Assembly: GCA_001695595.3 (NCBI GenBank)
Contig: MBPM02000005.1
Coordinates: 744,001-808,000 of the forward strand
Direction of reading: 5' to 3'
Source: Plasmopara viticola
Lineage: Eukaryota; Oomycota; Peronosporomycetes; Peronosporales; Peronosporaceae
Length of the DNA: 64,000 bases
Shown here: one piece after another, positions 12,101-24,559 of the stretch
Layout: each line of letters opens with the position of its first letter
Numbering within the stretch: position 1 is the first letter of the stretch
Program-made: the position numbers and the translations under genes
Notes under the pieces: model-generated
Database searches by the model: none
What the model was told of the DNA's origin: nothing
What the model saw: the letters and a program-made list of their open reading frames with translations, nothing else

Positions 12101-15100
12101 AGATTTCTATCGCTCGAATTTTACTTAGCATTGTTGCTTATCAAGAAAGCATGCATCTTTTAAGCAGTTCGGCCAACAATGTCGTAGCGATTCCGTTTCG
12201 TCTTTCGCGTCCGGATCTTTTGGGGCTACCACTTTCATCGTAAAGACATGATTTCGGTCTGAACAACCTTGTGCGTCGGCGATGCGAGAGCTGATAGTTT
12301 TTTCGGTTTTACCGTTGGTTCCTTATAAAGTAAATTACAAACCACACTTCGATCCACGATGTCTTCATCGTCGACGAAGGCATAGCAAGGAGTATAAGGT
12401 AGCACTTCATGAAACTATATCTGTGCTTTGGTCGATAAAGCTTCACAAAGCACTCTTCCACCCGCAAGTTTTACCAATCCAGACCATAGTTCAGTTTGGT
12501 CTGCACCACATCATCTTCGAGATTTGCAGGGTAAAAATTTGATCTATCACACACTTTGGTGGTGGGACGCTAAGAAGTTACAAGACCCAAATTGCACACA
12601 GCGCCCCGCACTGCCGGTCTCAAAAGATACCATATGATCTAAGTGAATTCAATTAACGCCACAGTTTCCAACTTCAATGCAGAACAGAAAAAATAAGAGA
12701 CTTCCATCAAATAAACTACCACAACAACTTCAAGACAAACATGCATTCAAACTTTGCCTTAAAAGGAATGCTAAGTCATATGTTAACTGCGGCTTCATTG
12801 CATCATTACGCATGCCACAGGCCTACACGACGCCACAAGCAGAGCAAAGAGTGGCATTGATCCTCTTATACAATTGCAATTTCATCTATCCGAGCTCGCA
12901 GCACATCTGCGCCAGATGATCCAAGCTACATCCGCTTAGAATGTCCGATCCTGCAGCCAAGGTCGCTGACTTGTACGGGTGGTGCTGTGACGATCCGTTC
13001 TTTTACCTGTCCTCAGTAGAGGCTGACGCGCTAACACCTATGTCTTGACATGGATCGGGTCTCACGTGGGCTTAAGTGTTTCCTATTTTGAGCTCGCCCA
13101 AAAATCGTATTCTGATCAGATTGTTCGACTTGATCAGATCGAGGAACTCGATTGTCAACTCAATCCTGATCGTCGACACTTCCACTTCGAATCCCACTCG
13201 TCTGTACAGCTCCGAGAATGTAACGCACATGGCATCTCGATGAAGGCAATAGAAATCTTGTAATTTGGAGTGAATACATCTTCCTCCTATTGTGTAAGCA
13301 AACTCTTTGCGATCGCAACTTTGTCCACTGTGGTCATCGTCGACATCAAGATCACAAACTTTATAAAAGATTCGCGTATTTGTGAACGCAAGATCTCTAT
13401 CGCTCGAATTTTACTTAGCATTGTTGCTTATCAAGAAAGCATGCATCTTTTAAGCAGTTCGGCCAACAATGTCGTAGCGATTCCGTTTCGTCTTTCGCGT
13501 CCGGATCTTTTGGGGCTACCACTTTCATCGTAAAGACATGATTTCGGTCTGAACAACCTTGTGCGTCGGCGATGCGAGAGCTGATAGTTTTTCCGGTTTT
13601 ACCATTGGTTCCTTATAAAGTAAATTACAAACCACACTTCGATCCACGATGTCTTCATCGTCGACGAAGGCATAGCAAGGAGTATAAGGTAGCACTTCAT
13701 GAAACTATATCTCGTTGCTTTGGTCGATAAAGCTTCACAAAGCACTCTTCCACCCGCAAGTTTTACCAATCAGACCATAGTTCAGTTTGGTCTGCACCAC
13801 ATCATCTTCGAGATTTGCAGGGTGAAAATTTGATCTATCACACACTTTGGTGGTGGGACGCTAAGAAGTTACAAGACCCAAATTGCACACAGCGCCCCGC
13901 ACTGCCGGTCTCAAAAGATACCATATGATCTAAGTGAATTCAATTAACGCCACAGTTTCCAACTTCAATGCAGAACAGAAAAAATAAGAGACTACCATCA
14001 AATAAACTACCACAACAACTTCAAGACAAACACGCATTGAAACTTAACCTCAAAAGAAATGCTAAGTCATATGTTTACTGCGGCGTCATTGCATCATCAC
14101 GCATGCCACAGGCCTACACGACGCCACAAGCAGGGCAAAGAATGGCATTGATTCTCTTATGCAATTGCAATTTTATCTATCCAAGCTCGCAGTACATCTG
14201 CGCCAGATGAGCTAAGCTACATCCGCTTAAAATGTCCGATCCTGCAGCCAAGGTCGCTGATTTGTACGGGTGGTGCTGTGACGATCCGTTCTTTTACCTG
14301 TCCTCAGTAGAGGCTGACGCGCTAAACACCTATGTCTTGACATGGATCGGGTCTCACGTGGGCTTAAGTGTTTCCTATTTCGAGCTCGCCAAAAAAGCGT
14401 ATTCTGATCAGATTGTTCGACTTGATCAGATCGAGGAACTCGATCGTCAACTCAATCCTACACTTCCACTTCGAATCTCACTTGTCTGTACAGCTCCGAG
14501 AATGTAACGCACATGGCATCTAGATGAAGGCAATAGAAATCTTGTAATTTGGAGTGAATACATCTTCCTTTTATTGTGTAAGCAAACTCTTTGCGATCGC
14601 AACTTTGTCCACTGTGGTCATCGTCGACATCACGATCACAAACTTTTTAAAAGATTCGCGTATTTGTGAACGCAAGATTTCTATCGCTCGAATTTTACTT
14701 AGCATTGTTGCTTATCAAGAAAGCATGCATCTTTTAAGCAGTTCGGCCAACAATGTCGTAGCGATTCCGTTTCGTCTTTCGCGTCCGGATCTTTTGGGGC
14801 TACCACTTTCATCGTAAAGACATGATTTCGGTCTGAACAACCTTGTGCGTCGGCGATGCGAGAGCTGATAGTTTTTTCGGTTTTACCGTTGGTTCCTTAT
14901 AAAGTAAATTACAAACCACACTTCGATCCACGATGTCTTCATCGTCGACGAAGGCATAGCAAGGAGTATAAGGTAGCACTTCATGAAACTATATCTGTGC
15001 TTTGGTCGATAAAGCTTCACAAAGCACTCTTCCACCCGCAAGTTTTACCAATCCAGACCATAGTTCAGTTTGGTCTGCACCACATCATCTTCGAGATTTG

Positions 15101-18100
15101 CAGGGTAAAAATTTGATCTATCACACACTTTGGTGGTGGGACGCTAAGAAGTTACAAGACCCAAATTGCACACAGCGCCCCGCACTGCCGGTCTCAAAAG
15201 ATACCATATGATCTAAGTGAATTCAATGAACGCCACAGTCTCCAACTTCAATGCAGAACAGAAAAAATAAGAGACTACCATCAAATAAACTACCACAACA
15301 ACTTCAAGACAAACATGCATTGAAACTTTGCCTTAAAAGGAATGCTAAGTCATATGTTAACTGCGGCTTCATTGCATCATTACGCATGCCACAGGCCTAC
15401 ACGACGCCACAAGCAGAGCAAAGAGTGGCATTGATCCTCTTATACAATTGCAATTTCATCTATCCGAGCTCGCAGCACATCTGCGCCAGATGATCCAAGC
15501 TACATCCGCTTAGAATGTCCGATCCTGCAGCCAAGGTCGCTGACTTGTACGGGTGGTGCTGTGACGATCCGTTCTTTTACCTGTCCTCAGTAGAGGCTGA
15601 CGCGCTAACAACTATGTCTTGACATGGATCGGGTCTCACGTGGGCTTAAGTGTTTCCTATTTTGAGCTCGCCAAAAAAGCGTATTCTGATCAGATTGTTC
15701 GACTTGATCAGATCGAGGAACTCGATTGTCAACTCAATCCTGATCGTCGACACTTCCACTTCGAATCCCACTCGTCTGTACAGCTCCGAGAATGTAACGC
15801 ACATGGCATCTCGATGAAGGCAATAGAAATCTTGTAATTTGGAGTGAATACATCTTCCTCCTATTGTGTAAGCAAACTCTTTGCGATCGCAACTTTGTCC
15901 ACTGTGGTCATCGTCGACATCACGATCACAAACTTTATAAAAGATTCGCGTATTTGTGAACGCAAGATCTCTATCGCTCGAATTTTACTTAGCATTGTTG
16001 CTTATCAAGAAAGCATGCATCTTTTAAGCAGTTCGGCCAACAATGTCGTAGCGATTCCGTTTCGTCTTTCGCGTCCGGATCTTTTGGGGCTACCACTTTC
16101 ATCGTAAAGACATGATTTCGGTCTGAACAACCTTGTGCGTCGGCGATGCGAGAGCTGATAGTTTTTCCGGTTTTACCATTGGTTCCTTATAAAGTAAATT
16201 ACAAACCACACTTCGATCCACGATGTCTTCATCGTCGACGAAGGCATAGCAAGGAGTATAAGGTAGCACTTCATGAAACTATATCTCGTTGCTTTGGTCG
16301 ATAAAGCTTCACAAAGCACTCTTCCACCCGCAAGTTTTACCAATCCAGACCATAGTTCAGTTTGGTCTGCACCACATCATCTTCGAGATTTGCAGGGTGA
16401 AAATTTGATCTATCACACACTTTGGTGGTGGGACGCTATAAAGTTACAAGACCCAAATTGCACACAGCGCCCCGCACTGCCGGTCTCAAAAGATACCATA
16501 TGATCTAAGTGAATTCAATTAACGCCACAGTTTCCAACTTCAATGCAGAACAGAAAAAATAAGAGACTACCATCAAATAAACTACCACAACAACTTCAAG
16601 ACAAACATGCATTGAAACTTTGCCTTAAAAGGAATGCTAAGTCATATGTTAACTGCGGCGTCATTGCATCATTATGCATGCCACAGGTCTACACGACGCC
16701 ACAAGCAGAGCAAAAAGTGGCATTGATCCTCTTATGCAATTGCAATTTTATCTATCCAAGCTCGCAGTACATCTGCGCCAGATGAGCTAAGCTACATCCG
16801 CTTAAAATGTCCGATCCTGCAGCCAAGGTCGCTGAATTGTACGGGTGGTGCTGTGACGATCCGTTCTTTTACCTGTCCTCAGTAGAGGCTGACGCGCTAA
16901 CAACTATGTCTTGACATGGATCGGGTCTCACGTGGGCTTAAGTGTTTCCTATTTCGAGCTCGCCCAAAAAGCGTATTCTGATCAGATTGTTCGACTTGAT
17001 CAGATCGAGGAACTCGATCGTCAACTCAATCCTACACTTCCACTTCGAATCTCACTTGTCTGTACAGCTCCGAGAATGTAACGCACATGGCATCTAGATG
17101 AAGGCAATAGAAATCTTGTAATTTGGAGTGAATACATCTTCCTTTTATTGTGTAAGCAAACTCTTTGCGATCGCAACTTTGTCCACTGTGGTCATCGTCG
17201 ACATCACGATCACAAACTTTTTAAAAGATTCGCGTATTTGTGAACGCAAGATTTCTATCGCTCGAATTTTACTTAGCATTGTTGCTTATCAAGAAAGCAT
17301 GCATCTTTTAGGCAGTTCGGCCAACAATGTCGTAGCGATTCCGTTTCGTCTTTCGCGTCCGGATCTTTTGGAGCTACCACTTTCATCGTAAAGACATGAT
17401 TTCGGTCTGAACAACCTTGTGCGTCGGCGATGCGAGAGCTGATAGTTTTTCCGGTTTTACCGTTGGTTCCTTATAAAGTAAATTACAAACCACACTTCGA
17501 TCCACGATGTCTTCATCGTCGACGAAGGCATAGCAAGGAGTATAAGGTAGCACTTCATGAAACTATATCTCGTTGCTTTGGTCGATAAAGCTTCACAAAG
17601 CACTCTTCCACCCGCAAGTTTTACCAATCCAGACCATAGTTCAGTTTGGTCTGCACCACATCATCTTCGAGATTTGCAGGGTAAAAATTTGATCTATCAC
17701 ACACTTTGGTGGTAAGACGCTAATAAGTTACAAGACCCAAATTGCACACAGCGCTCCGCACTGCCGGTCTCAAAAGATACCATATGATCTAAGTGAATTC
17801 AATTAACGCCACAGTTTCCAACTTCAATGCAGAACAGAAAAAATAAGAGACTACCATCAAATAAACTACCACAACAACTTCAAGACAAACATGCATTGAA
17901 ACTTAACCTCAAAAGAAATGCTAAGTCATATGATTACTGCGGCGTCATTGCATCATCACGCATGCCACAGGCCTACACGACGCCACAAGCAGGGCAAAGA
18001 ATGGCATTAATTCTCTTATGCAATTGCAATTGTATCTATCCAAGCTCGCAGTACATCTGCGCCAGATGAGCTAAGCTACATCCGCTTAAAATGTCCGATC

Positions 18101-19058
18101 CTGCAGCCAAGGTCGCTGATTTGTACGGGTGGTGCTGTGACGATCCGTTCTTTTACCTGTCCTCAGTAGAGGCTGACGCGCTAACAACTATGTCTTGACA
18201 CGGATCGGGTCTCACGTGGGCTTAAGTGTTTCCTATTTCGAGCTCGCCCAAAAATCGTATTTTGATCAGATTGTTCGACTTGATCAGATCGAGGAACTCG
18301 ATTGTCAACTCAATCCTGATCGTCGACACTTCCACTTCGAATCTCACTTGTCTGTACAGCTCCGAGAATGTAACGCACATGGCATCTAGATGAAGGCAAT
18401 AGAAATCTTGTAATTTGGAGTGAATAAATCTTCCTCCTATTGTGTAAGCAAACTCTTTGCGATCGCAACTTTGTCCACTGTGGTCATCGTCGACATCACG
18501 ATCACAAACTTTATAAAAGATTCGCGTATTTGTGAACGCAAGATCTCTATCGCTCGAATTTTACTTAGCATTGTTGCTTATCAAGAAAGCATGCATCTTT
18601 TAAGCAGTTCGGCCAACAATGTCGTAGCGATTCCGTTTCGTCTTTCGCGTCCGGATCTTTTGGGGCTACCACTTTCATCGTAAAGACATGATTTTGGTCT
18701 AAACAATCTTGTGCGTCGGCGATGCGAGAGCTGATAGTTTTCCGGTTTTACCGTTGGTTCCTTATAAAGTAAATTACAAACCACACTTCGATCCACGATG
18801 TCTTCATCGTCGACGAAGGCATAGCAAGGAGTATAAGGTAGCACTTCATGAAACTATATCTCGTTGCTTTGGTCGATAAAGCTTCACAAAGCACTCTTCC
18901 ACCCGCAAGTTTTACCAATCCAGACCATAGTTCAGTTTGGTCTGCACCACATCATCTTCGAGATTTGCAGGGTAAAAATTTGATCTATCACACACTTTGG
19001 TGGTGGGACGCTAAGAAGTTACAAGACCCAAATTGCACACAGCGCCCCGCACTGCCGA
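6175..19058. repeat. Tandem array of ten 1.28-1.29 kb units
   Basis: Ten head-to-tail units begin at the motif ggtctcaaaagatacc at 6175, 7468, 8760, 10052, 11334, 12616, 13907, 15190, 16482 and 17766. Their lengths are 1293, 1292, 1292, 1282, 1282, 1291, 1283, 1292, 1284 and 1293 bp. Units differ by a few percent: a 10-bp gatcgtcgac-type indel, a 'ccttaaaagg' versus 'cctcaaaaga' block, and a cgttgc/gtgc deletion. The short + strand ORFs (80, 64-72, 87 and 76 aa) repeat in every unit but are not interpreted as genes. The unit is homologous to single copies at 24560, 42170, 49131 and 54290, and the shared protein-like signal is on the minus strand. Both flanks match the flanks of the E6 single copy, so the array was amplified in place from one unit. 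Confidence 0.95.
17766..19058 (-). pseudogene. Gene Y remnant in array unit 10 (representative of all ten units)
   Basis: Read on the minus strand, 18844 to 18581 is open for 87 codons and contains YTPCYAFVDDEDIVDR, then IATTLLAELLKR. The same segments occur in the same order in the other copies: DYEGIVDR then VATTWLNGLVER at 42306-42540 (+), and DDEDIVDR then IATTWLNELLKR at 54586-54800 (+). Further on the minus strand is a conserved GCRI segment and a CCEL...LYKR.NAT segment. Stops and frameshifts interrupt the frame, so no intact protein is predicted for any unit. The original product is not recognised and no domain can be named. Each unit lies upstream of and co-oriented with E1. Confidence 0.5.
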
Positions 19059-19930
19059 CTTAAGGGGGGGAATTTCGATAGCTGTGCGACCTGCTAAGGT
19101 TCTCACCATGTGGGCCTTTGGTCTACTTGTACAGTGAGATATGGCCTGGTGGATGGCTCGTTCCATTTAGGACGAAATGTTGCGCTAAGCAGATATCTTT
19201 GAGCGGCGCGCCAGACACGTCATCGACTCGATTACCTTCAAAGCGTAAAGTTTCTTGAGTCTTCGAGCCTTGCGCAGACAGCCTTTCTTATTTAAGTGAC
19301 TTCTTTATTCGAAAAAGGATTCAGGCGAAAAATTCATTCTAGCAAGCTTACGCGGGGTCGAGGGGCTATCTGGATACGTATTGTAAGATGCATGTGTAGG
19401 CCGAAAGCTCTTCTCGCTACTATAACATTTGCCAACTTTGTCGTCCAAATATTATTTGTCTTATAGTCGAACACTCTTTACTGTTGCGAACAATGTCTGC
19501 ATAAGCAAAAAGAAACACCCCTCGCCATAGATGCACGCTGTCTAAAAAGTTGTATTTCAAGTTATTTTTTAACACATGTTTTTTTTGTTGATAGTTTTTT
19601 CTCAGTGAATTAAGTGGCCATACTGAAGCTCAAAAGTTTGAAAGTCACCAACTTAGCGAAGCTTTGATAGGTCGAGAACTCGCCTTTGCTAAGAAGCAGA
19701 AAGCTGTTGGCGCGGTAAAACGGTCAAGCCATTTTAAAATTTGGACACTATTATGTCTTAAATAGACGCTAATGGTGTCAAGAAAGAAGAAGAGTCAGGA
19801 GCGTTCAGTGGTATCTGCACTTGCTGCGTGACAGGATTGACATTTTTGGCACCAATTCACGGCTGTATTAGAGGGGTCCCACCGCTGCGAGTGAAGTGGC
19901 ACGCGAGTGAGCTCTGCCTACCGTAGGCTC
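19059..19930. repeat. Array flank homologous to flanks of other gene-Y copies
   Basis: Just beyond the last unit, 19059-19450 resembles 50280-50690, which follows the E6-linked single copy. Shared blocks include the 'gctaaggttctcacc' type segment and 'gtaagatgcatgtgt'. The stretch 19690-19860 resembles 54020-53850 read in reverse, including 'acgctaatggtg' and 'gtatctgcacttgctgc'. This continuity shows the array sits inside the same duplicated block as the single copies. No coding sequence is supported. Confidence 0.55.
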
Positions 19931-22864
19931 TATTCGATGTGACCATGTACTTATTTTTCGACATTAACGGGCAAATTTCTCGACATACTTATAACATTTT
20001 GAGCAGCTTTGTCGAATATAAAACTTGTCAAATGTCATGCTTGCTAAAGCGGGCTTTAAAAGAGACAGCAGGGGCGCCACTCTTGTGATGCATGTGGACT
20101 GGCACATATTGCAATGAGTAGGGTTCCCGATGAGCACAGCTCGTTTATGAACGGCAATCATTTGTTCATGTATTTATTTCACGAACGATTCGACATTGCT
20201 GATATAAGCAATGTGTTTTCAGGGCCTTCAATTGCTTATAGGCAAAGATGGGACGCATGGCGCTGGCCCATCAGCGTCTTGTCATGGGCAAAGTATTTAT
20301 GTCTGTTAACGATGATATAGTTCGGCAAAGTATTTATGTCTGTTAACGATGATATAGTTGACACTTTAAAAGAGGGTGACCGGTACGATTAAAAACATTA
20401 AATCTGGAGTCATTTTACTGGTGAAAGACCTTTCGGAGCTAGACGAATTGTCCACGGAAGAGCCTTATGAAGCTTGCAATGTCAAGGACATAATCGAAGT
20501 GGTGTCTTATGACCTTTAGACTCGATGAATTTTTCGTTACTATTAGATGGAGTGCTCTCAAGAGACAAGTGGAGGGGATCTAGAGCACGTGTTTGATCCG
20601 GCATTCGAACAATATCTCATATCCGGACTATGCTTCAGTGAAATAATACTGGGACCGCCAACAAACCTCTCACCTATTCGAAAGTGAGAGTCGCAAAGTT
20701 AACTTGAATTAAGGAGTCAAACACTCCATGACACAGCCGCAAATTTTTTTTCTCGTAACTTTATGACTTCTTTAATGCTATATTTCTTGCGAAGTACTAA
20801 GTGGGGAAGATTTGAAAAGTAGGTATACTTCTCTGCACCGACATTTCTAGTGTCAGAAAGCTCAACGTCGGCGCAATCTTTGTACCTTATAAGGAATTGA
20901 ATGCTTTCACCATTCACGTTCCCCAAAAATAATGCGCCAAAAGCAGCATGGTGGGATGCAAAAATGCTCAGTGTGTTTGACTAATCTGATGGGTACTACG
21001 GTTACCTTTTGAGAGAGAGCGACATTGGTCGTATCTTAGTAAATATGCTTTAGGAAGCTTCGAGCAATCTCAAACGCACATACGACGTTTAATTGTCTTG
21101 TGGCGCAGTTATTCGGAGCCCTTAAAGCATATGCACAGATTTATTTTTGTGCATTTTTTGTCCATTGTAGTGCGGAACCCGGGAAGGCGGACGAGAAGAA
21201 AGACGCTTACTTGCTAGGGCGTTCTCGTGCATGCTAACGAGTAATCGTTATGCTAGCGCAGATACGTGCACCTCCAGTACATGCATTCTTACGTGCTATA
21301 TAAAAAAAATGTACCCTGCTAGCGTCAAGGCCATCATGAGTTGACCAGTTGCATTAATACGAAGGAAATTTCTTATGGCGACTTAACCTTCTCAATTTTG
21401 TTCTTTAAACCGGTGCGAATGGTGGAAATGGGATACAGTTTCTTTAATTTTTTAACATCAAGATTTACGTGACAAGCGCAAATAATTTTCAGGCGCTCAC
21501 CTCGTATTTTCTAGATTCAAAGGCAGTGCGGGGTCTTGACTCCGCGAACATAAATCCCTTAAGAGCGCGCGTATAATTAGGAATGAAGCACTTTTTAATG
21601 GGCTGGATCATGTTATCACGTATGATTTTGGCAGCCATAAGCTGCAAGAAAACGATCATTTCCGCGACGAAGAGCTAACGATACCATTTGAAATAGGTCC
21701 GTTCCCAGTAGTTCACTTCGCACCGCGCCACAGTCATAACATCTCTCGCAAATAGTGTCTTGATGGCTCTCCATGTTTGCAGAGTATAGCTTCGAGATAT
21801 AGCCTTGACTTGGATTTAGCGCAATAGTGTCGCCTTAAAAAATTAGACACTTCATGTGTGAGATAAAAGAGAGAGGCTCTAGAAGTGGCTCCCTAAGGAA
21901 ATGAGCTTATTGGTACGAGCAGGAAATGTCGGAACAATCGTGAGCGAGTCAGCATAGGCCAACAATGAAGCCAACCTGTTTACGACCACATGTTAATCCC
22001 TAACAATGATGCCTTAACTATTAAATTCTCTTTGGTGATTGCTGTACAATCCTTGATGGTAGTCTTGGTCTAGAAAAGATGTGTGGCTGGAGAAGCCCCC
22101 AATACTGGTGGCCGAAGTCGTACTTGTCACTCCAAACATATACTTCCACACGCAAATTGTTGCAGCAATTTGAAAACTAGAAAATAAAATTTCACAATTT
22201 GTTGCTTTTGTAATCGTAACGCTCCTCTAGTGACAGCCGATATGTGTGTTGAAAGGAATGCCTAAGTCATACGAAGAATCAAGTTATCCCATGACCCACC
22301 ATGTGGTGAGATAGGCTATCAAAGCGAGGTTTTAAGTTTGTAGCCTCAACGCTACAATTATTTGCTCATTGGACTATATTTACGTTTAATGTTAAATCTC
22401 CTACCTCCAATTCGAAATCCGAACCCCCTTGTACAATCGACCATTTTCATATATTACTTGAGAGGTATTATAAAGCCTTTTTCGCTTACTGCTGACCCAC
22501 GCCAGTATGATTGTGACAAGCAGCTACAAAGTTATTTGCTCGCGCGAACTTGTAAGCTGGTTAAATGTGTTTTGTAAACATTCGTCGAAGGCGTGTTGTA
22601 GTCAACCTGACCGCCGGTGTTGGACATTAATCGAAGCAATTAATGTACTTGCAGATAGTAGCAATATTAGCCCATTCATAAAGTAATGCTGTTGACCCAC
22701 CGCAGCGCATGGCTTGCACCCTCTATTGCTTACATGCAAGTTGCCCTTGCTCTTTAAGCTGCAGTGACTGATGTTGCGATGGTTCACCGCACGAGTTCCA
22801 ATTTTTGCTCGGATGTTATCACCTGACATTATTTGTATTTACTAAGGCACTATAAGGAAAAAAA
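19931..22864. other. Gene-poor stretch, mostly unassigned
   Basis: About 2.9 kb without a recognisable gene. Two isolated peptide-like segments are visible. On the + strand, 20418-20520 reads LVKDLSELDELSTEEPYEAC and on to a stop. On the minus strand, 20717-20926 gives a 69-codon ORF containing LIRYKDCADVELSDTRNVG. Both look like fragments of decayed coding sequence, and neither family was recognised. A 37-bp tandem duplication is annotated separately. Confidence 0.35.
20287..20359. repeat. 37-bp direct tandem duplication
   Basis: The segment from ggcaaagtatttatgtctg to gatatagtt occurs twice back to back with a 37-bp period and essentially no divergence, indicating a recent local slippage event. 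Confidence 0.85.
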
Positions 22865-22867
22865 CTG

Positions 22868-23566
22868 GCCAAATGACGCTTGTATCTTATGCTTCAGATT
22901 GGTTATTTACACTTCACAATCGAGCGCACCCAGTGTTCATCGTCTGATGGTGCAACTATGTAGGGCATATGCGCATCCATAATTTGATGGCATCGTCGCG
23001 CGGAAAACGTGGACGTGAAGGACCGCATCGCCTACCCGCAAATGGTGCTCGAGAGCATAAGCACGAATAAAGTTTACGCAGAAGTAGAACGGTACAGGTT
23101 TGGCGCATATAAATTACTATCTTAGGGTGTTTTGATGGAATGTTTGACCTACACGCGGATTCTTCTAAGGCCAACATCATTCTTTATTGGCCGTCTTCTT
23201 AAAAACAAGAAAAAAACGGCCAAATGACGCTTGTATCTTATGCTTCAGATTGGTTATTTACACTTCACAATCGAGCGCACCCAGTGTTCATCGTCTGATG
23301 GTGCAACTATGTAGGGCATATGCGCAACCATAATTTGATGGCATCGTCGCGCGGAAAACGTGGACGTGAAGGACCGCATCGCCTACCCGCAAATGGTGCT
23401 CGAGAGCATAAGCACGAATAAAGTTTACGCAGAAGTAGAACGGTACAGGCTTGGCGCATATAAAGATCTATCTTAGGGTGTTTTGATGGAATGTTTGACC
23501 TACACGCGGATTCTGCTAAGGCCAACATCATTCTTTATTGGCCGTCTTCGAAAAAAGAAGGAAAAA
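22868..23566. repeat. 351-bp tandem duplication, two copies
   Basis: Two adjacent copies with a 351-bp period differ at only a few positions (for example gcgcatcc/gcgcaacc, and tttggcgc/cttggcgc with aattac/agatct just after). It lies within the Gypsy pol fragment. The near-identity means it is much younger than the pol decay. Confidence 0.9.
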
Positions 23567-23727
23567 GTCTCAGTCTCTTCAGTACAGTACGAGTTACGCA
23601 GAAGTGACTAGACCATTATACAACCTCCTTAAAAACGACGGATGGCCAACATCAGCATTTGACAAAGTCAAGATAAAAGAGCAAACTCCAGGTGTTTTTT
23701 CGGTTTTGCCGGATTCCGAACGATAGT
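22868..23727 (+). pseudogene. Ty3/Gypsy pol fragment (RT/RNase H junction) with internal tandem duplication
   Basis: The + strand keeps peptides typical of the end of a Gypsy reverse transcriptase: VLESISTNKVYAEVERYRFG (about 23047-23106), corresponding to the family's L..NKLYAK..KC.FG segment, then DLHADSSKANIILYWP. Near 23594 comes YAEVTRPLYNLLKND, the start of the RNase H connection, followed by SVLPD. Stops and frame changes interrupt the frame. The part containing the first two peptides is present twice: 22868-23218 and 23219-23566. No LTRs or remaining domains were seen, so this is an isolated remnant. Confidence 0.75.
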
Positions 23728-24056
23728 TTGGTGTCGTCCGTGACAGGTCAAATTTAGCCAATGACACCACTCAGACGCCGAGGAGCGATATGAGCATCTG
23801 TCTTTAAATCTCGAAGGCCTTGAGCTGCCGGTAAGAGCAACATAGTCCATACCAAAGGAATAATCTCGATAAAGTATGCTCTTGTCTGACGCAAAGAGCT
23901 GTTGCTAGTTTTAGTCCTAAGACTCAGTAAAATTTTATTTCCCACTTCTGAGCCGAATTCATATTTAATTTATTTTGGTAGATCTTCTAGTCAGGCAAAC
24001 AATCTACAACATCCTTCTAAGCATAGTAGTCGCTACTAATACGCATTAATTGCACC
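23728..24056. other. Unassigned spacer
   Basis: Between the Gypsy fragment and the Tudor-like pseudogene. No coding or repeat signal recognised. Confidence 0.3.
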
Positions 24057-24535
24057 ATGTACTGCTTTTCTGTCAATTTATCAGCACTAAGTACCGGTAA
24101 AGTCACAGTTGTGCCATGGTGCCGTTGTTTAAAGGATGGCATATGTGATGCCAAGCTCCTAAATTCTTTACAGAAAGTACTTAAATATCCATCATCGGAA
24201 CTTCGTGCTCTGGTGATTGATGAAGATGGTTACAGCGAAGACGAGAAGGTAAAGATCGTTTACAAGATTTGAAAGACGGGTTCAAGCCACAACCTTTGAA
24301 AAAGGATTGCGTTGAAGCTCATTTTGAATGACAAGCAATGTCCTTTTCAGGCACTGCTGAGCGCGTGCACCCTAACAGGTCTTATGATATTCTTATATAA
24401 TGGAATTGAGAAAGAACGCGTCACTCTAGCCGTGATCCGAACTTGCAAAATTCTGGAGCTGGCAAGAAGACACTCAATAAAGCATTGGATGACGCGTTCG
24501 AGTCTGATCTCTTCGATAGCAAAAAATCATCGATG
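24057..24535 (+). pseudogene. Degraded copy of the Tudor-like gene's 3' end
   Basis: The peptide ...GICDAKLLNSLQKVLKYPSS..., then ELRALVIDEDGYSEDE, matches the third repeat of the gene at 2-2308 (TYDVKLLKSPHRVLRGLSS then ELLALDIDEDGYSDAE). After a frameshift the DNA follows the fourth repeat and ends in a region equivalent to that gene's ...DDAYELDLFDSD C terminus (about 24489-24524). Several frameshifts and stops show it is non-functional. It is followed by a gene-Y fragment, region X copy 2 and effector E2, repeating the order seen around E1. Confidence 0.8.
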
Positions 24536-24559
24536 TAGGCATAGGAAGAAATGTGAAGT

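Noticed and set aside
6175..19058. CRISPR or bacterial-type repeat array
   Set aside because: Unit length of 1.29 kb, no spacers, and a eukaryotic context.
6236..19063. Repeated ORFs of 64-91 codons on the + strand in every array unit as real small genes
   Set aside because: They persist because the units are nearly identical. Many start at GTG or TTG, their ends shift with single-base indels between units, and the diverged single copies do not keep these frames; the conserved peptide signal is on the minus strand.
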